Assembly (NCBI GenBank): GCA_025210795.1
Contig: JAOAQZ010000036.1
Span: 62,001 to 126,000 of the forward strand
Source: Cohaesibacter sp.
Lineage (GTDB): Bacteria; Pseudomonadota; Alphaproteobacteria; Rhizobiales; Cohaesibacteraceae
Direction: 5' to 3'
DNA length: 64,000 nucleotides
Part shown: piece after piece, positions 35,874-44,180 of the stretch
Layout of the letters: every line of letters starts with the position of its first letter
How positions within the stretch are numbered: the first letter of the stretch is position 1
Position numbers and translations under genes: made by a program
The notes under the pieces: model-generated
Told to the model about the DNA's origin: nothing
Seen by the model: only the letters and a program-made list of their open reading frames with translations
Databases searched by the model: none

Positions 35874-38606
35874 ATGAGCAGTTACAATCTTGATGTCTTT
35901 TTCACGCCGAAAAATGTAGCCATTGTCGGTGCCAGTGCTCGCGAAGGCAGTGTTGGTAATATTCTCGTTCGCAATCTGATGGCCGGGCCCTATAAAGACA
36001 AACTCTTTTTGATCAATCCCAAGGGGGGCGTTGCTGAAGGCATTGAGATGCAGACCTCGGCCAAGGAGATTGAGGGCGATATTGATCTTGGCGTGATTGC
36101 AGTGGCTCCGCAATTTGTTGCTCAGGCAATTGACGATCTGGGCGAGAAAGGGGCACGGGGCGCGGTGGTCATCACCGCAGGCCTTGGCTCAGGCGAAGGC
36201 TCGATCTCGCAAGACTGCCTTGAAATTGCCGGCCGCTATGGCATGCGCATTGTTGGCCCCAATTGCGTGGGCGTGCTCTCACCACGCGCCGGGCTTAATG
36301 CCAGCTTCTGCCATCTTCCCGGACAATCAGGCGATCTGGCCCTTTTGTCCCAATCCGGTGCCATCGTCACTGCCGTAGTTGATTGGGCTGAAAAGCATCA
36401 TATCGGTTTTTCCGGCCTTGTTTCTATGGGGGACAAAGCAGATGTCGATTTTGGCGATTTGATCGATCATTTCGCTATGGATCCCCATACCCGCGCCATT
36501 TTGCTTTATATTGAAAGCATCAAGGACGCCCGCAAATTCATGTCCTCAGCTCGGGCTGCTGCCCGGGTCAAGCCTGTGGTTTTGATCAAATCCGGACGTC
36601 ATGCTGATGGCGCACGCGCTGCTGCCTCCCATACTGGCGCTCTTGCGGGAGAAGATGCCGTTTATGACGCAGCCTTTGAACGGGCAGGCCTTTTGCGCGT
36701 GTTTGATCTTGATGAATTTTTCGATGCGGTTGAGACCCTCACCCATGTGCGCAAGCTCAAAGGCCCCAAACTCTCCATCATTACCAATGGTGGCGGCGCA
36801 GGCGTGCTGGCCGTGGATGATCTGGTCGATCACAATGGCTCCCTTGCCACCTTGTCGGATGAGACCATTGCCGCCCTTGATGCTGTGTTGCCCTCAACCT
36901 GGTCTGGAGCCAATCCGGTCGACATCATCGGGGATGCGGGCGCAGAGCGCTATAAAGCTGCCCTGAATCTTGTGATGGATGACAAGAATAGCGATGCCGT
37001 TCTTGCCATGGCTTGCCCCACCGCCCTTGCCTCTACCGAGGATGCTGCAAAGGCTGTGGTTGAAGTGATGCAGGAGCGCAAGAAGTTGGGCAAACGCCGT
37101 CCTCCTATTTTTGCTGCATGGCTTGGTGGCAATGACAGCATTTCAGAGATTTTTGAAGAGGCCGGCATTCCCCATTATCCAACACCGGCTGATGCTATTC
37201 GCGGCTTTATGTATGTGGTCAAACATATGGAAGCCCAAAGAACCCTAATGCGGATGCCACCAGCAACACCTGAGACCTCCAAGCCAGATCTGGCCGCCGC
37301 CAGAGAGGTGGTTGAGACAGCTCTTGCCAAAGGCAAAAAATGGCTGAATGCGGTTGAAATCACCACTTTGCTCGAAGCCTATGATCTGCCCATTGCAGCG
37401 GCTCGCGCTGCCAGCACCCCAAAGGAAGCTGCCGAGCTTGCCAAGCCGTTTATCGAGCAATATGGCGCAGCGGTTATCAAGATTGACAGCCCGGACATTC
37501 AGCATAAATCCGATGTTGGGGGCGTGGTTCTTGATCTTAACAGCCCAGAGCATGTAGAGCGGGAAACCCGCGATGTAATGGAACGGACAGCGAAAGCCGT
37601 ACCCGGTGCCGATATTCGCGGTGTTACCGTCCATCCCATGGTCAGAAAACCCCATGCGATTGAGCTTATTGGCGGCATGACGGTGGATAAATTGTTCGGC
37701 CCTGTCATGGTCTTTGGGCGCGGAGGCACTGCGGTTGAGGTCATTCGCGACAAGGCGCTGGCCCTGCCGCCGCTTGATATGCTGTCCGCTCGCGACATGA
37801 TGGAGAAAACCCGCGTGAACCGCTTGCTTGCCGGCTACCGGAACCGTCCGGCCTCTGATCGAGATGCCATTGGGCTGATCATGGTCAAGTTGTCTCAAAT
37901 TACCGCAGATTTCCCTGAGATTCAGGAAGTTGATTTCAACCCTATCCTTGCTGATCATACAGGCAGTGTGATTACCGATGCTCGCGTGCGTATTGCGCCA
38001 GCTGAAAAGGGACATCCGCACAAGCGCTTTGCTATTAAACCCTATCCTGCAGAATGGGAGCATGAGATTGCCCTGAAAGACGGTCGTGGCGTCATTGTTC
38101 GCCCTATCCGCCCGGAGGATGAAGAGCTTTACCCGCCTTTCTTTGAGCAGGTGACCGATGATGATTTGCGCCTGCGCTTCTTCTCTGCGGCGCGCTCTAT
38201 GAATCATGCCTTTATCGCAAAACTGACCCAGCTTGATTATGCCCGTTCCATGGCCTTTATTGCCATTGAGAAAGAAAGCGGCAACATGCTTGGGGCTGTT
38301 CGCCTGCATGGCGATAACAACCATGATGATGGGGAATATGCCGTAATGGTGCGCTCTGATCTCAAAGGTCAAGGGCTTGGCTGGAAGCTGATGAAGCTGA
38401 TTTTGCAATTTGCCGAGAAAGACGGGTTCCAGACCGTGACCGGTGAGGTGCTTCGCGGCAATCGCACCATGCGCTCCATGTGCGAAGCCTTGGGCTTTGA
38501 AGCCCACGTGGACCCGGATGATGAAGACCTGGTCCGCATGGTGTTTAAAGTGCCCAATATTTCAAAGAGAATCTGCGAAGCCAAGAAGGCCATCGAGGCC
38601 AAGTAA
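35874..38606 (+). CDS. ADP-forming acyl-CoA synthetase/GNAT acetyltransferase fusion (Pat/PatZ type)
   Basis: A 910-residue fusion of an NDP-forming acyl-CoA synthetase (CoA-binding and ligase domains about 1-460, ATP-grasp about 490-715) and a C-terminal GNAT acetyltransferase (about 740-895, with GEYAVMVRSDLKGQGLGWKLMKLIL as the acetyl-CoA loop). Proteins of this layout, such as Salmonella Pat and E. coli PatZ, acetylate acetyl-CoA synthetase and other enzymes. The synthetase phospho-histidine motif is intact here (SHTGALAGED, His253), so the ligase half may still be active. GAGGATAGG precedes the ATG. It is monocistronic with a terminator. Confidence 0.9.
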   Translation: MSSYNLDVFFTPKNVAIVGASAREGSVGNILVRNLMAGPYKDKLFLINPKGGVAEGIEMQTSAKEIEGDIDLGVIAVAPQFVAQAIDDLGEKGARGAVVITAGLGSGEGSISQDCLEIAGRYGMRIVGPNCVGVLSPRAGLNASFCHLPGQSGDLALLSQSGAIVTAVVDWAEKHHIGFSGLVSMGDKADVDFGDLIDHFAMDPHTRAILLYIESIKDARKFMSSARAAARVKPVVLIKSGRHADGARAAASHTGALAGEDAVYDAAFERAGLLRVFDLDEFFDAVETLTHVRKLKGPKLSIITNGGGAGVLAVDDLVDHNGSLATLSDETIAALDAVLPSTWSGANPVDIIGDAGAERYKAALNLVMDDKNSDAVLAMACPTALASTEDAAKAVVEVMQERKKLGKRRPPIFAAWLGGNDSISEIFEEAGIPHYPTPADAIRGFMYVVKHMEAQRTLMRMPPATPETSKPDLAAAREVVETALAKGKKWLNAVEITTLLEAYDLPIAAARAASTPKEAAELAKPFIEQYGAAVIKIDSPDIQHKSDVGGVVLDLNSPEHVERETRDVMERTAKAVPGADIRGVTVHPMVRKPHAIELIGGMTVDKLFGPVMVFGRGGTAVEVIRDKALALPPLDMLSARDMMEKTRVNRLLAGYRNRPASDRDAIGLIMVKLSQITADFPEIQEVDFNPILADHTGSVITDARVRIAPAEKGHPHKRFAIKPYPAEWEHEIALKDGRGVIVRPIRPEDEELYPPFFEQVTDDDLRLRFFSAARSMNHAFIAKLTQLDYARSMAFIAIEKESGNMLGAVRLHGDNNHDDGEYAVMVRSDLKGQGLGWKLMKLILQFAEKDGFQTVTGEVLRGNRTMRSMCEALGFEAHVDPDDEDLVRMVFKVPNISKRICEAKKAIEAK

Positions 38607-38654
38607 ACGAAAACAGAGGTGATGCCTCTGCTTTGCTTCATGAGGCTTATAGGC

Positions 38655-38684
38655 GGCCTGCTCTTTACCAGAGCAGGCCTTTTT
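38655..38684 (+). terminator. Terminator after the Pat-type gene
   Basis: GGCCTGCTCT-TTACC-AGAGCAGGCC forms a perfect 10-base stem followed by five T residues, 48 bases after the stop codon. Confidence 0.92.
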
Positions 38685-38748
38685 ATTGCCTACTTTCCGA
38701 TCAACTGAAGCTCTTGGCAGATAATGCAAGCTCAAAGAGGCCATAAAC

Positions 38749-38788
38749 AAAAGAGTCTGTAGCTCGGGGGAGCCACAGACTCTTTTTC
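38749..38788. terminator. Bidirectional terminator-like hairpin
   Basis: AAAAGAGTCTGT pairs with ACAGACTCTTTTT around a smaller inner AGCTC/GAGC hairpin. A and T runs flank both ends. It probably ends the minus-strand gene that stops at 38919. No gene is seen between 38790 and 38918. Confidence 0.75.
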
Positions 38789-38918
38789 AGGAAAGAATGA
38801 TAACCAATTGGGGGACCGCTTGTTCGGGGACGAATAGCGTTATGGTTACCCAGCTAAATGCGCCGCTTCACTTAACCTTGCTTGCCCTTTCCCTCAAACT
38901 TTTCTGGTCAAAAACCAA

Positions 38919-39296
38919 TTACAATTGCTCTACCGTCACCACGGTAAAGGTATAAAGATCGCCGTCTTCATCCTTGATGGAGACATATTCACCCGGCTTA
39001 AAGCCATGTTGGCCAAAGCGATAGCCCGCTTCGTCATCATCATCGCCATCAATATCGTATGTGAAGGCCCAAGATCCGCCAGGTCGATGGATCAGATGAC
39101 CATATTCATCATTCTCGCCCTGCCAGAAGCGATGGACTCGACATTGGTCGCGGTTCTTTTTCCACTCCGCAGCGTCAATATGTCCGGTTTCATCCAGAGG
39201 GGCTACAAATTCATACCCATGGGAGGCGCTACCATTTGGATAATCATGGTTGCGTGCCAGATTCAGCCTAATTTTTTTCATACCAGCCAAAGACAT
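38919..39296 (-). CDS. Conserved-looking small protein of unknown function
   Basis: Not recognised. The 125-residue protein is soluble and aromatic-rich: MSLAGMKKIRLNLARNHDYP, SHGYEFVAPLDETGHIDAAEW, RVHRFWQGENDEYGHLIHRPGG, then an acidic run (DIDGDDDDE) and a C-terminal part with FKPGEYVSIKDEDGD and YTFTVVTVEQL. The start is set at 39296 because AAGGAGG lies 5-6 bases upstream; a longer frame to 39365 has no such site. The reading frame has an ordinary composition and looks like a real single gene. Confidence 0.7.
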   Translation of the reverse strand: MSLAGMKKIRLNLARNHDYPNGSASHGYEFVAPLDETGHIDAAEWKKNRDQCRVHRFWQGENDEYGHLIHRPGGSWAFTYDIDGDDDDEAGYRFGQHGFKPGEYVSIKDEDGDLYTFTVVTVEQL

Positions 39297-39606
39297 ACCT
39301 GCCTCCTTACTCCTACTGTTAATTTTTCCTGTTCTGCCAGTGCCTTGGTCTCGTCTTTGGAGCAAAGCCTGGGGACGTAGCTGGAATATTCGGTCGCGAA
39401 TGCACTCCTTGGCATGAACCTCACAGGATTATCCGGCCAGCCCAAAATGCTTGCAAGATTTAAGAATCACTTGCGCAAATATAAGAACTGTCTGAATAAT
39501 TTTATTGTGCCAGAAGCAAGACATGCTACCTTGATCTCTATCAATGCCGGGGAGGCTTTTCGCCTCCACTATGACCAGGCCTTGAGGGAAGGACACAGAC
39601 CAGACC
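39297..39606. other. Gene-free gap before the degenerate kinase gene
   Basis: About 310 bases between divergent genes. Nothing clear is seen apart from a possible GAGGGAAGG ribosome-site-like run near 39584-39592. Confidence 0.4.
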
Positions 39607-41265
39607 ATGGGTTCTATAAACCCCTATCGCAGTTCCGTATTGGCTGATGGCCAATCTGATCGGCTGGATGCATGTATCCAGCCGCCAGAAGGGTGTGTCT
39701 TGTCACAAGACCCTGTCTGTCATGAAGATGTCAAAGCCAGCACAGAAGGCACCACGATCCTCTCTTCTGATCCTCTTCCGGATCAACAGGCGATTTTTTC
39801 CTTTCTTTCCAAGCCGGAAGCCTATGGCATTGACGGGGCTGTTGAGCGCATCAATCTGGTTGATGCCATGCTCTATCTTGCGGGCGATCATGGTTATAAA
39901 ATACGCCGTCACAAGCCGATTGGTCATAAAATCACTTTAAGCTGCGAAGAGCGGCGCATTCTGGCTGATGCAGAAATGCGCTTTGGAGCTCGGCACAGCC
40001 CGGAACTTTATTTTGGTTTGCGGCCCGTTTTGCAAAATGGAGACAAACTGCAAATTGGGCCAAGCCTTAGCGATATGGCCAGCTATAGCCCGCCGCCAGA
40101 TGTCTATATTGTCGATTGGCTTATTGAGTTTGCACGCTTTGACTATCATCAGACTTTTGACAAGGTGACCGGGCTTGAAGACCTCTCATCCTCTCATTGT
40201 GCTGATCTGGCTGCGCAAATCCTTACCTATCAACAAAGAGAAGACAGCGCAGAGGGAGCCAACTGGCTTTCTGACCTTACTGCCCATTTGCATAGTTTTA
40301 AAGAAATGGCGCAGCTTTTCTCTCCGCAGCCGGGTTTGCGCGGCTTTGCGGACAGTCTTGAGATTGCCTGCCAGCAGCTCGATAGCCTTAAGCCCCTGCT
40401 TACAGACCGCGCTGATCGCGGCCTTGTTCAAGCGCTGCATGGCAATTTGAAGCTCGCCAATTTTATTGCCACAAGCCAAGGGCCACGCCTGATCAATCCG
40501 CGCCTGGAAAACGGAAGGCGATTGCAGGGTGATTGCCTGTTTGATCTAGCTGATTTCCTATGTCATTTGTGGTCGAATGACAAACCCCAGAAATGCAGCT
40601 GGGTTCTTTCTCACTATTGCAATTCTATCAAAAAGCACCTTGATCTTGATGGTTTGCAGGCTTTGGGATTGTTGATCTTTGTAAGCGCCATTGATCGAGC
40701 TTTGGCTCTTTGTCCAACCAGCAAATCCTGTACATCGGGATATCGCTGTTCGCTGGCTCCCGCATTTGAAAATTTTGTTGGCACTGCGATGCAAAGTCTG
40801 GCGAGTGGCACACCTGTGCTTGCGCTTATTGGTGGTCATGATCACGCCGCACGGCAAGCGCTTGGCTTTGCTCTATCCCCTGCCTTGGGCCGCATGCCCG
40901 GCGCAATTTACTTGCATCATGGTGACGAGGCGGCAAAAGCTGATCTGTCGCAAGTCCTGGACAAAGCCGCAGCGGCTCTTAAGGCTGGCTATAGCATAGT
41001 CCTTGATTGGGGTGAGAAAGACACAGCCAGTCTTGAGGCCATTCAAAGCCTTGCCCAGAGCGCTGATGTGCAAATCCTGCCAATCTGGCTTGAGGATGCA
41101 GAAGTGGTGCCACGCGATCAAGCATCATCGCAATGGCATAGGCTTGATGGCAGTCTAGAGGAAGAGGATCTGCTTGATGAGGCCCTGCAGCTGGCTGCAG
41201 ATTATCGCAATCCCTATCACTTTATAGGCGAAGGATTGGACGGCGATCCGGGAAAAATTTTCTAG
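39607..41265 (+). CDS. Degenerate APH-kinase / P-loop kinase fusion (COG2187/COG0645 type)
   Basis: A 552-residue homologue of the fused aminoglycoside-phosphotransferase-like plus P-loop kinase family. The N-terminal landmarks remain: LYLAGDHGYKIRRHKPIG (family VFLAGDxAYKxKKPV) and SPELYFGLRPV. The catalytic loop HGDLHxxN is changed to HGNLKLAN (about 278-285), losing the aspartate. The metal motif (family DxxEF) reads INPRLENG. The C-terminal P-loop GxxGSGKST is replaced by GGHDHAARQ (about 409-417), although the surrounding ALSPALGRMPGAIYLHHGDE aligns well. Both nucleotide sites therefore seem lost while the frame stays open. The ribosome site (GAGGGAAGG) is rather far upstream. Confidence 0.8.
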   Translation: MGSINPYRSSVLADGQSDRLDACIQPPEGCVLSQDPVCHEDVKASTEGTTILSSDPLPDQQAIFSFLSKPEAYGIDGAVERINLVDAMLYLAGDHGYKIRRHKPIGHKITLSCEERRILADAEMRFGARHSPELYFGLRPVLQNGDKLQIGPSLSDMASYSPPPDVYIVDWLIEFARFDYHQTFDKVTGLEDLSSSHCADLAAQILTYQQREDSAEGANWLSDLTAHLHSFKEMAQLFSPQPGLRGFADSLEIACQQLDSLKPLLTDRADRGLVQALHGNLKLANFIATSQGPRLINPRLENGRRLQGDCLFDLADFLCHLWSNDKPQKCSWVLSHYCNSIKKHLDLDGLQALGLLIFVSAIDRALALCPTSKSCTSGYRCSLAPAFENFVGTAMQSLASGTPVLALIGGHDHAARQALGFALSPALGRMPGAIYLHHGDEAAKADLSQVLDKAAAALKAGYSIVLDWGEKDTASLEAIQSLAQSADVQILPIWLEDAEVVPRDQASSQWHRLDGSLEEEDLLDEALQLAADYRNPYHFIGEGLDGDPGKIF

Positions 41266-41314
41266 AGCTTCTCGCCGTCGTCCTTACCCAGAGTGCATTA
41301 ACCAGAATTGGGGC

Positions 41315-43495
41315 TTAGGCAGCCTTGGATGCTTTTTGAGCTGTTTGCATTTTATGGAAGCGGCATTGCATCAATGTTCCCAGGCCCTGCTCGCTTGAAA
41401 GAGTAAAGTCCCCTCCCAAAGCTTCTACAAGGCGGGTAACCAGCATAAGTGGCAAGATCTGCGGAAGTCCGATATCGCCCAGCATGTCACTGGCAGCAAC
41501 CGGGTCAATGATGGCACGAACCTGGCGAGATGTGAGAGCTGTCCCTGTATCCAGACACTCAAAGATCAGATGTTCACCACCAATATGCTCGCGCAACTCT
41601 AACCGCAGTGGATCGGAACGACCATGGACCGCCCGGTTAAAGGCCCCTTCTGCGGTGAGCGTGATGATCCGCTTAAATGCATTACTATCGCCTGTGGCAT
41701 AGAGGCCTTCGGCTTTGTGATTGTCAATCTGGATAGGCAAGTTACGAACATCAGCTGCGGCTTGCAAAATGGGGGCTTGTTGCTCCAGAAGACCAGAGAA
41801 GTCGCAATGATGATCCCGGCCAAAGAAGCCGTCGATGCCTGCATCGCAAAAATCACCCACCAACTTGATTTGGTGTGTACACCGTGCCACCACATCTGCA
41901 GAGCCAATGACCATGGCTTCCAGTTCTTCCAACTCGGCTTGCAAGGGCATATGGCGGGCATATTGCTCCAGATCATTCAATGTGGGGGATAGCAGCAAAT
42001 CAATGGCGCGGACCGCCCAATCCCGTAAATTCTGGCTATAGCGGGCTGTCCCTTCACGCGAGAGAATGCGCTCGAGCATCAAAAGCAAATCTTCTGTATT
42101 GACCCGGAGGCTATCATCGGACATGCGCATGCGAGCGGCCATAGCAGCACCAACCTTGCTGTCTTGACTGCTTGCCTGAATGCGGCTGATTGCGCGCCGG
42201 GTTTCATTGCGCAGTTGGACCACTTTTGCACCAATCTCACCAGATATCCGATCAAGCTCCTCTCCCAGATCCTTCTGACTGACTTTGCCCATATCAGAAT
42301 GATGGGCCATGAAGGACACAACATAATCCGGTTCGCTTTGAATGCGAAAATGCGACAGGGACAGACCACGAATTTCATCGGCTTCACTCACACGCAAGCC
42401 AACCGTTTGGTGCAAGATCTTCGCGCAGGCCCAGACAGCAGAGAAAACCCAAAGACCAATTACCGTAATGCCCAAAAGCTGCAGGGTGATGGTATAGAGA
42501 AGATTGCTCCCATCACTGGCGACCATAATGGGTGCAATTGCCCCCCCAACAAGGCCGCCCCCAAGGGTAATAGAGATAAGATCCCCGGGATCATCCACTT
42601 CAAGCGTCTCGAGCATATTGCGAAGACCAATGGCTACAGAGCCGGCAAACATACCGACGAGCGCAGCGCTGGCCGGAGATGTTTTGCCAGCAAATGCCAC
42701 CAGAGCAATACCGCCAGCGAGGCTAGAATTAATGAGATCCATTGCAGTGACCCGCTCAGGCTGCAAGACCATTAGAGCAAGCGCCGCTGCGCCTGCAAAT
42801 GTTGAACCGATCACAACATTCAGAAATGTTGCAGACATCTGCTGAACGATTTCTTCGCGGCTGGCGGTCATGATGGCAAGACCGATGATGACGATCATAA
42901 CTCCCAGTAACGTAAAAGTCGGACTATGGCCGCGGGGACGAGATGCCTGATTGGGGAACCGCATCAGGCGCGGCCCAACCACTACCGAGGCAGCCAATCC
43001 GGCAAACCCGGCTGAGGCAAAGAAAATGACCGCTCCACCTACATCCAGAAAGCCCCTGCTAACAAGCCAGCCTTGGGTTTGGTAATCGTTTTTCCAGCCC
43101 CAGTGAGCTGCAAGCGGGATGATCAGAGCAGACACAATGGCAACGAGAAAATTGTTGCCAACCAAGGTGCCGCGCTCTGACAGGGCGCATGCAACGACAA
43201 TGGCAGGCAAAACAAACAGGAAGATGGTTCGCAGACTATCACTGGTGGTAATATGCTCACCGGCTTCACCAAAGGCACCCCAGCCCAGTCCAATCACGCC
43301 CCATAAGCTGGGCGAAGCAAACAAGGAATGTCCGATCAACCAGAAAGCCGCGATCGTAATGCCAAAAGCTGAAATAATGCGAACAAGAGTGTCGAGCTCA
43401 TTGCGATAGCGCACTCGGCCCGCCATGATCAATAAAAGACCCAAGGGAATCGCGATGCCGGTAATTGACATAAAAAACTGGAGGAGATCCAGCAT
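41315..43495 (-). CDS. Amt-like membrane sensor fused to a degenerate histidine-kinase-like tail
   Basis: A 726-residue protein. Residues 1-380 align along the ammonium transporter family: about eleven helices, LSERGTLVGNNFLVAIVSALIIPLAAHWGW, FLDVGGAVIFFASAGFAGLAASVVVGPR, VDDPGDLISITLGGGLVGGA, and the post-helix GLRVSEADEIRGL. Both pore twin histidines are replaced (Phe at about 158, Thr at about 310). Residues 400-726 resemble a histidine kinase: a coiled helical region without an H-box histidine and an ATPase-like end with CLDTGTALTS and LVTRLVEALGGDFTLSSEQGLGTLMQCRF, in which the N-box and glycine boxes are weak. The ATG at 43495 has GAGG five bases upstream; a GTG precedes it. Amt-kinase fusions act as ammonium sensors elsewhere. 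This one looks inactive in both parts. Confidence 0.8.
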   Translation of the reverse strand: MLDLLQFFMSITGIAIPLGLLLIMAGRVRYRNELDTLVRIISAFGITIAAFWLIGHSLFASPSLWGVIGLGWGAFGEAGEHITTSDSLRTIFLFVLPAIVVACALSERGTLVGNNFLVAIVSALIIPLAAHWGWKNDYQTQGWLVSRGFLDVGGAVIFFASAGFAGLAASVVVGPRLMRFPNQASRPRGHSPTFTLLGVMIVIIGLAIMTASREEIVQQMSATFLNVVIGSTFAGAAALALMVLQPERVTAMDLINSSLAGGIALVAFAGKTSPASAALVGMFAGSVAIGLRNMLETLEVDDPGDLISITLGGGLVGGAIAPIMVASDGSNLLYTITLQLLGITVIGLWVFSAVWACAKILHQTVGLRVSEADEIRGLSLSHFRIQSEPDYVVSFMAHHSDMGKVSQKDLGEELDRISGEIGAKVVQLRNETRRAISRIQASSQDSKVGAAMAARMRMSDDSLRVNTEDLLLMLERILSREGTARYSQNLRDWAVRAIDLLLSPTLNDLEQYARHMPLQAELEELEAMVIGSADVVARCTHQIKLVGDFCDAGIDGFFGRDHHCDFSGLLEQQAPILQAAADVRNLPIQIDNHKAEGLYATGDSNAFKRIITLTAEGAFNRAVHGRSDPLRLELREHIGGEHLIFECLDTGTALTSRQVRAIIDPVAASDMLGDIGLPQILPLMLVTRLVEALGGDFTLSSEQGLGTLMQCRFHKMQTAQKASKAA

Positions 43496-43679
43496 CACAG
43501 CCTCATCTTGTTAACTCGTTATAAACTTGACAATTTTGGCCACACCCGGCGCTTCTTTACATTAATCCAACATGGTTAGTGGGAGGTTAATAAGTTGCAA
43601 GTAAATAACTACTTTTCGGCCAATATACTTATAAGAATTACAATGGCTTGCCCTCACAAGAGCGAAAGGGAGGCAGCAC

Positions 43680-44180
43680 TCACGGGCGTTTTGCAAGATC
43701 CTGCAATTTTTCATCCGCAAGGCCCGAAAGGACATAATCACCGGATGGGTCGCGGCGGATCATGGCATAACGCGCCGTTTCGTAATGCTCTGCAAGCCCT
43801 TCCTGAAAGAGATAGCTAGCAGGTTTGATGGAAATACGGTTGCCTGTTCTTGTATAGGGGAAAAGGAACTGCCCCTCCGCCAATGGTTCTTGCGCAGACA
43901 GGGCCACAAAGCGAGCAATCTGCTTCTCATCACGTTGCAAGACCATTTGGCCTTTCCGCTCACCCGGGCCTTTTTCCGCACTTGCCGCCGCTCGTGCCTT
44001 GATCGCAATCTCATAGGCCAGGCGCATATAATCCCCTTGCATCAAGGAGCGCGGATCAGCTGGCGCCAATTGCAGATAAATCAGCTCCCCTTCTTGGAGC
44101 AATTCCTCCTTTTGAAAGATGGAGAGATTAAACAGGACGAGGATTGGAAGGAGCCAGATAAGAAAAAGCTTATGACGCAT
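43680..44180 (-). CDS. GDYXXLXY-domain protein
   Basis: A 166-residue protein with one N-terminal membrane helix (about residues 4-22) and an extracytoplasmic domain containing the family signature GDYMRLAY (residues about 49-56). It is preceded by YLQLAPADPRSLMQ, and FPYTRTGNRISIKPASYLFQEG and YAMIRRDPSGDYVLSGL lie further on. Function unknown. It is the third gene of a tight operon with DUF2157 and DUF4401, and its start overlaps the DUF4401 stop by 11 bases. Confidence 0.85.
   Translation of the reverse strand: MRHKLFLIWLLPILVLFNLSIFQKEELLQEGELIYLQLAPADPRSLMQGDYMRLAYEIAIKARAAASAEKGPGERKGQMVLQRDEKQIARFVALSAQEPLAEGQFLFPYTRTGNRISIKPASYLFQEGLAEHYETARYAMIRRDPSGDYVLSGLADEKLQDLAKRP

Noticed and set aside
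37245..38507. Open minus-strand frame of 420 codons inside the Pat-type gene
   Set aside because: Lies wholly antisense to the ATP-grasp and GNAT domains, with no recognisable motif.
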